Shown here one piece after another: positions 57,745 to 64,000 of a DNA stretch of 64,000 nt. The position numbers were made by a program, and so were the translations under genes. Position 1 is the stretch's first letter; every line of letters starts with the position of its first letter. The stretch lies in contig CM063106.1 of assembly GCA_031841125.1 (NCBI GenBank), forward strand, positions 34,654,001 through 34,718,000, in the 5' to 3' direction. Source of the DNA: Acanthococcus lagerstroemiae. Taxonomy: Eukaryota; Arthropoda; Insecta; Hemiptera; Eriococcidae. The notes under the pieces are model-generated. The model did no database searches, was not told the origin of the DNA, and saw nothing but the letters and a program-made list of their open reading frames with translations.

Positions 57745-58832
57745 GAGTTGTATTCCAAATCAGAAGCAATAATTGGGTTGGAGGGCAACTCAGAAAAATT
57801 CAAAATCATGAGAGGAGTCAAACAAGGCGACCCGTTATCACCTAACATATTTAATGCAGTGCTAGAAGAAATCTTCAGAAAATTTGACTGGAAAGGAATG
57901 GGTATCAACATGGGGAGAGATCATTTTTTTGGAAAAATTAAATACTTGAACAATCTGCGCTTTGCTGATGACTTAGTGCTGATAGGCAAAAATAACGATG
58001 AACTTAAAGCTAAGGCAACTGACTTAGCGAGAGAAAGTAAAAAGTGGGATCTTTTGATAAATGTTGGGAAAACTAAAATCATGACAAATATCAATCGATT
58101 CGAGGAAATCAAAACTGACAACAATATCATCAAAATAATTGAAGAACACACATATTTAGGCCAGAATATGACAATTGAAAATCGAACAAAAAATGAAATT
58201 AAAGTTAGGAAATCTAAGGCTTAGAGAGCCTTCTGGGCCCAAAAAGCCATCCTCAAAGGCAATCTCAATCTTAAATCTAGAATCAGAATCTTGGAGAGTA
58301 TTGTTTATCCAGTCCTAATCTACGGGGCGCAAACTTGGGCGTGCACAAAAAAGCAAATACAAAAAATAGGAATTACGCAACATGCAATGTTCAGGAATAT
58401 TTTAGATGTTAGACTTAAAGACAAAGTCAATATTTCAGATATCTTCTCCAAAACAGGTGCAAAAAGTGTAGTTAAAAAAATACACAAATTAAAACTTAAA
58501 TATGCCGGGCATGTGGCAAGGCAACCCGAGGCTAAATGGAGCAAGATCTCCACATTCTGGTATCCTAGAAGAGGCAAACGCAAAGTAGGCAGACCCCCAC
58601 TGAGATGGGCTGACGGGGTAGTCGCAGTGGCTGGGCCAAACTGGTCTCAAAAAGCTAAAAATCGAAAAACATGGATTGACTTGATCGAAGCTCATACACA
58701 GCAATGTGTCACTGGGTGAGGTGCACGTGAAACTCTACTTACTCAACTAGTTAAATGTATGTAAATATCTAAGAATTAAGTAGTTTCCGTTGCCCGACCG
58801 AGTATGTGAGCTTTTTAAATAAAATAAAATAA
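57745..58832 (+). pseudogene. RTE-like LINE, single in-frame stop
   Basis: A continuous frame from 57748 to 58716 is broken by only one TAG at 58222. It reads GVKQGDPLSPNIFNAVLEEI, LRFADDLVLIGKNNDELKAK (intact FADD), VLIYGAQTWACTKKQIQKI, LKYAGHVARQPEAKW and KRKVGRPPLRWADG. It is 5'-truncated at the RT palm and ends with AAATAAAATAAAATAAAAAG, a simple-repeat tail. It lies in sense just after Drgx exon E, so it could supply cryptic splice or polyA signals (inference). It is the least decayed LINE here. Confidence 0.9.
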
Positions 58833-59814
58833 AAAGGATGAAATACCGAGAAGGTCATTTTGAAGGCTACAGAGCGCTGCCATTGACTCTACTGACTACG
58901 AATATCCAACAGTTCGAAGTATCCGGAAAATAATTTTCTTTGTTTTTCATATATCCCGTTGTGCACATCATTCGATAGCTAGGCGCCCCGGGGTCAGTGG
59001 CCCATAAATCTACCACTGAACGACGGTACGAAGATTGGCTGCCTGTCTTTCTAACAACGTGTACTCAAGACGTTCATGCAAAGAAGTTTGGAAGAGAAAC
59101 ATTCAAAGACTTATAAATAAAATGTTCATCCAGTTTGAAGAATCGCCCTTTTATTGTATTTTTTTCTTCTTTCATTTTATCATTTTTTTCTTGAAAATAA
59201 AGATAGCTTATTTTTTCAGATATCCTTTTAGTACACCAATATAGCCAGTAAGGGGCGAAAATAGAGGGGGCTAGGAGGGATACCCCCGTTTCAAAATTAG
59301 CCCCTAAATGAAAAATGTAAACCTATACAAATACTGCTATTATCGTTTGAAATGTTGTTGTTGTGTAGTTTTTTTTCTTTCTTTCTTTCTTACAAAGGAA
59401 GTATTACAGAGAAAAAATTTATTTTTAATAATTTTCTTTTATTTTTATTTTTTTGGGGGGGGGCTATGATTTTTGGATTTTTATAAAGTTACTCTAGACC
59501 GTGGGCTTAAGTGAGTTGGTTTAAATGAGTTCAGTACTATCGTCCTCCAATTTCGAGGGATAAAGAGTGTAGAGGAGCCTAATCGTGATTCCACTGATAA
59601 CGAAAAAGACCAAGGTAGATGTGCGTGAGTGCCCAAAGTAAGTACAGTACAAAGTTTTAAGCTGTTTGAGAACCTTTTTTTTTCAAAGCATTAGTCACAA
59701 GAAAATACCTACGTAAATTCACATTTTGCTCATTACATTCAACGTAATAATGACTCTATCTTTCTACAAATTCAAAAGAAAACCAGAATATGTTTAGTAT
59801 GATATAATGATGAT
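58833..59814. other. No gene recognised downstream of the sense LINE
   Basis: A small palindromic CAGTGGCCCA...CCACTG segment (about 58998-59021), (TTTC)n near 59380 and a G9 run at 59456. No OAR-type exon was found. Confidence 0.4.
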
Positions 59815-61365
59815 GATAAGAAGGTTATCAGTCTTAAGACCGGTTTGATGTAGCTCCCAATTGCTCCTTATCTTGTGCAAGTTCTTTCATTTCCAAATAA
59901 CTTTTACACTTGATATCCTCGATTATCTGTTGAACATACTAGAATATTTACCGGCCTACTCAATTCTTTCCTTCCACCCTTCCTTCTAACAGGAGTGATA
60001 TATGATTCCTCATCTTCAAACAATTGCAAATCAGCCCCGTAGCCAGAGTTTATGTGTGGTTGGGGCTCTATGAACCTTTTGGAAGGCCGAGGCCGACATT
60101 TTTTTACAAGCGAAGAGAGAAGTGTACGTGGGCTTTATGTTTTATTTCAATGGATGTCTCGCCTCGTTGTCTAAACAGGCTCGGGTAATTTAGCGAGAGT
60201 GTACTGGGGTCATTACAGACAAATCCCATTCCCAATCCAAGAGTCCCAAATTAGTTAACTAAGTTTTTGTTCTAAATCTTAAAATGTTTCTGTGGTATTC
60301 ATTCTCTTCATCCTTTCTTTTTCGTGCAGCGTAATGATATTTTTTTAATGGTGGTATCTTTGCCTAAGGGGGCTCAAGACACCTTTAGAGGAAGCTCAGC
60401 CCCACCTTGCCCCTATGACTACGGGACTGTTCCAAATATCTATTTACCTGCTTCTCTTAAGTATTTCCTCATGTCTTACCTTATGCGTCCATTTGATATT
60501 AAGTATCGGCCTATAGCATCATATTTCGAAAGCTTCGATCCTTCTTTTCTCTGGTTTTCCTATGGTTCAAATTTCACATTCATACAACGCTACACGTAAT
60601 CATAGGTTTTCAAAAATAATTTCTTGGTTTCTAGATTCGTTTTTGATTGATATAAATTACTTTTTCGATAAAATTCTAATGTAGCTTGGGCTATTCTACT
60701 GTTAATATCCCTTTTAAACCTTCCACCTTTTATTATTTTACTCCTGATATAGCAAAATTCACTTACTTTCCCAATTTTTCCCTGAACAATTTTTATTTTA
60801 AGCTATCATGTTCACATCGATTACATATCATCACTTTGGTTTTATTTTTTTATTTAATATTTTCATACAATATTCTAACTCAAAATCTCCTCCATTCTAT
60901 TTAAAATATTTTCCAAATCAGTAATTCTTTCAGTTAATAAGAGAATATCATCTGTAAACCTGAGCATCTTTACTCGCTCTCCATGTATGGTTTCACTTGC
61001 TTCAAATTTTTCTTTTATTTCTTTTATATCCCACTGTATGTACAAATTAAATAATACTGGAGATAATGAGTACCCCTGCCTTACATCTTTTTTCATATTT
61101 GCCTCCCCCTCTCTTTCTATTCCTAATGTAGTTTTCTGTCTGTTATATAAGTTTAAAATAACTGGACTTTCTTCTTTATTCCTACCATTTTTGGAATATT
61201 AAACATTTTATCCCATTTAACATTGTCAAAAGCTTTTTCAGTATCAACGAAATGCCATACATGCATCTGACCCCCTTTTTAAGTCTTCCATCTACAATTG
61301 AACCACATAGTTCAGAAACAACGTGAGTCCCAACATTTTGAAAATGGGTTGGATTGATTCGCAAT
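59815..61365 (-). pseudogene. Non-LTR retrotransposon remnant, split by a hAT-like insertion
   Basis: Minus-strand DVRQGYSLSPVLFNLYIQW and LRFTDDILLLTERITDLEN (about 60900-61090) match the LINE at 12480-14215 closely (shared SFSPVLFNLYMKW and MLRF-x-(D/N)DI(V/L)LL). Further 3' sequence continues to about 59815, where AAGACCGGTTTGATGTAGC and an ATG/ATGATG tail occur. It is interrupted at 60032-60429 by another element. Frameshifts throughout. Confidence 0.8.
60032..60429. mobile_element. hAT-like element nested in a LINE
   Basis: The left end CAGCCCCGTAGCCAGAG and the reverse complement of the right end, CAGTCCCGTAGTCATAG, form inverted repeats. TTGCAAAT (60024-60031) and TTCCAAAT (60430-60437) are an 8-bp duplication with one change. 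The 398-bp body has no recognisable transposase. Confidence 0.8.
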
Positions 61366-62641
61366 ATTGCGAAGTATTGTGAAAAGCTTTTTCGTGTTCC
61401 ACTTTCAACAAGGGGCAGGAGCTTCGTACTACCAAAAAATCACACTTAACACGTACGAAGTTCTTATGACACAGCGAAATTTACTCGTAGCTTTTCTCGT
61501 CATTTCAATTACCGTTGATACGACCAACTCAAGTGGTAAAATTATTCTAATTAGATACGGTTTGTCTTAACATAGTTAAATTAATAACGAGTTAATTAAG
61601 CTCGTTTCAGTTTTAATACACACGAAGTGACGTGCTGAAAAATCTATAATACTAAATTACTCTCCTACAACCGCCTAAGAATCTGCCTCGAGAAATTTGT
61701 ACGCAGTAAACCCGTTCAAGTTTTAAGCCACACCGAGAGATGCTGTTTAAAAATCACGGCTAATTTCCGTCTCCAAAATTGACCCAACGGTCAGCAGTTT
61801 GGCTCCAAGATAGTAAAAGAGCGAATATTTTGACGCGTTCGAAGAAATCTCGCTTTCACCAATCTGTACAAAAGCTCGAGGAGAAACAGAAGAAGAAAGA
61901 AAAAAAAAAAGTATTAAAGATTCGTTTTAACGCAATTTCCATTACAGTAAATGGCTACATCGCTTTTTCTAGGCGTAAAGTCGTAAAAGGAGGATAAACT
62001 AGCAGCAATCGCCATTTTCTCTTTATCCCTCATTTCCGTTTTCCCTGTAAACAAAGTAACCAAAGATTTTCTTTTCCCCATTCGTTTCCCTTAACGTAGC
62101 GCTTGTTTCTTCGGCGTTTGCTCGGGTCGTTTCCCTTATTCGTTTCGCTCTCCCAAACATATTCTAATGTCTGGAAATTTCCGGTAGTTCAAGATTCGAC
62201 TTCCGAGTTGCTTCGGCATCAAGGGCGAGGCTTAGTGCTCGTTTTGCTTCCTTACACACTTCATTACCTTAATCGATTTTACAGGATCTTACACGATTAT
62301 ATCGTCTTCGTTCTGCGCAAATATGTATCTGGCGCTATTTGACGGTCATTTGTAATTGGGTGTTGCGATAAATACAAAGGATAACTTGCGAGTGACTTCT
62401 GGAGATGTACTCAGAAATGCCGAATAAGATTACTGAGGAAATTTGCGCGTGCACTCTTATGTGAGGTGACGGGTTGTTCAAGGGATTCGGCTGGCAAAGA
62501 ATTACAACTGAGTTATAAACTGAATTGAAGAGCTTTTTTTCAAAGTGGTCTAAGTAATTTTTGGCGGTTATTCTGAGATAGCAACACGCAGTCTGGTAGA
62601 GAATATGATGAAGAACAACTAAGCCGTGGTCTGAAGCTCTG
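61366..62641. other. No gene recognised
   Basis: Moderately CpG-containing and low in repeats from 61580 to 62340. No homeobox-gene exon with an OAR motif was seen. Confidence 0.4.
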
Positions 62642-63783
62642 AACCAGAGACGAAACTTGACTTTCAATTTGGGGGGGGGGGGTGAAGAGGGCAAATTTGC
62701 CGACAAATATTTTCTGAAAACTAAAAATTCGCCGACAAGATTTTTTGAAAATTTGAAAATTCGCCGATTTTTTAATCAAGATATTTTCTAATTGAAAAAA
62801 ATAAATAAACAAACAAACAAGCGTTCATAGAAAATAAAAAATTCAAACGAACAGTTTCAAAATTTGCCGACTGCCAAATTATTGAGAGTTTCGTCCCTGC
62901 AAATGCAGATTGGAACCTTATCCCCAAAGCACTCACATTTGCGCACATGAGCATACCCTAGTCTGGGTCTTGGTGATCTTTTTTTCTGAATTTCCTCTGA
63001 CTCTAAACTGGTTCCAATAAAATCAAGGGAAAAAAAAACAAAACAAAACCAGAAAACCTACAGTTTTAGGTCGATTGTATTAGGGGAATCCGTACCACAA
63101 GCTCCCTTTCGTTCTTACAGGAAAACCCCGTGAAGTTTTGACTTTTGTTCCAAACTAAATTTCTCTCCTATATTTACGAGGACCAACGCCCGTAAATTGA
63201 ACAATAGAACATTTGCTATCGGATTCAGGTTGTGACATTGGAAAATAAGTCCTTTGCTTTTAACTTTTAGATTTTAATAAAATGTTCAACTTTCTCAAAT
63301 TTCAGGCTCTAGGTCAAACAGAGAATCTAGTAAAAACAGAATAGTCATTGAAATTTGAAATTTAACGTTTACTGCCGACTTTCAGATTTTTGAAATGTCT
63401 TCCATATTTCAGTTTTGTTTCATCCTTCCAGATAACATTCAATACTCAGCTTGAAACCTTCGGCTTTTGACTGACTAGTCTCTGACAGAAGTCCAGAGTA
63501 CTCCATTTTCAAAAACGAAATTCGACTCTCAGTTTAGGGAGGTGGAGAAGAAAAATTTGCAACCAAATATTTTTCGAAAACTAAAAATTCGTCGACAAAA
63601 TTTTTAAAAAAGTAAAAATTTGCTGATGTTTTCATAGAAATATTTTTTAATTGAAAAAAACAATATGTACAAACAAGCATTCATAAAAATGAAAAATTCA
63701 AATGAATAGTTTCAAAATTTGTCGACTGCCGTAAATTATTGGGGACGGGGGTTCAACTCCCCACACCCCTATAATTTTGTCCC
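62642..63783 (+). mobile_element. Composite repeat with direct ends (R-middle-R), copy B
   Basis: This matches copy A in order and strand, from AGAGACGAAACTT through the second R repeat ending near CCCTATAATTTTGTCCC. It lacks both insertions of copy A. The SINE target CTATCGGATTCAG occurs once at 63216-63228, and the hairpin target is a single diverged GTGAAGTTTTGAC stretch near 63130. It contains a G11 run near 62670. Confidence 0.75.
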
Positions 63784-64000
63784 TATGTAGAACTCTTTAA
63801 CAGGGTGGCTACTTTTCTTCAATTACGATTTTCCCTGATTTTTCCAGAACCACTTCTCAATATTTTCTCAACGAGTAAGCCTACTGGTAGTTGGATGTTT
63901 AATGAGTGTTGACACATAATCTTTTGTTTCAATTTCCTTCTAGTGCCGTAATTTTCTAAAAATAGGCAGTGAACACAAATCTTATATCGAACTGAACATA
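63784..64000. other. Window end
   Basis: CAGGGTGGCTACTTTTC at about 63800 resembles a DNA-transposon terminus whose partner would lie beyond the window. Confidence 0.3.

Overview
The window looks like an arthropod, most likely insect, nuclear genome: AT-rich, intron-dominated and crowded with decayed transposons. The one host gene I can identify is a paired-class homeobox gene on the + strand, matching Drgx (dorsal root ganglia homeobox; DRGX/Prrxl1 in vertebrates). Five of its coding exons are visible: 25181-25272, 25681-25782, 49906-50040, 56667-56818 and 57484-57639. Together they carry the complete homeodomain and an acidic/Ser-rich linker. All junctions keep frame, and the two reconstructed split codons fit. 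The homeodomain is split by a conserved-position intron of about 24 kb. The start codon exon and any C-terminal OAR domain were not found and may lie outside the window.

Upstream of the gene (1-25180) there are: two copies of a unit carrying a short Myb/SANT-like exon; a composite element with direct terminal repeats, into which a tRNA-derived SINE and a hairpin element have inserted with clear target-site duplications; LINE remnants on both strands; a mariner MITE nested in a LINE; a pseudogene of a multicopy family that is itself split by a LINE; two hAT-like MITEs with exact 8-bp duplications; and a 1.4-kb element with 15-bp inverted ends.

The 24-kb intron (25783-49905) holds the most striking structure. 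This is a 9.3-kb element with two almost identical inverted arms of about 3.26 kb, tandem repeats near the outer ends, and a 7-bp target-site duplication (28826-38177). Its architecture recalls Foldback/Galileo transposons. The same intron has a decayed MULE-like fragment, a ZMYM1/hAT-like zinc-finger fragment, an RTE-like LINE and a 656-bp element with perfect 246-bp inverted arms, TG...CA ends and a 5-bp duplication. The next intron (50041-56666) has two arrays of a degenerate ~20-bp repeat, a tRNA-like SINE, a hAT-like MITE and a 1.15-kb inverted-end element close to exon D.

Downstream of the last visible exon, an RTE-like LINE with a single stop lies in sense orientation. After it come a LINE split by a hAT-like insertion and a second copy of the composite element, which preserves the empty target sites of the SINE and hairpin insertions seen near the window start.

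Only the homeobox exons are likely to be functional host coding sequence. Family names rest on motif recognition by eye; no database search was run.
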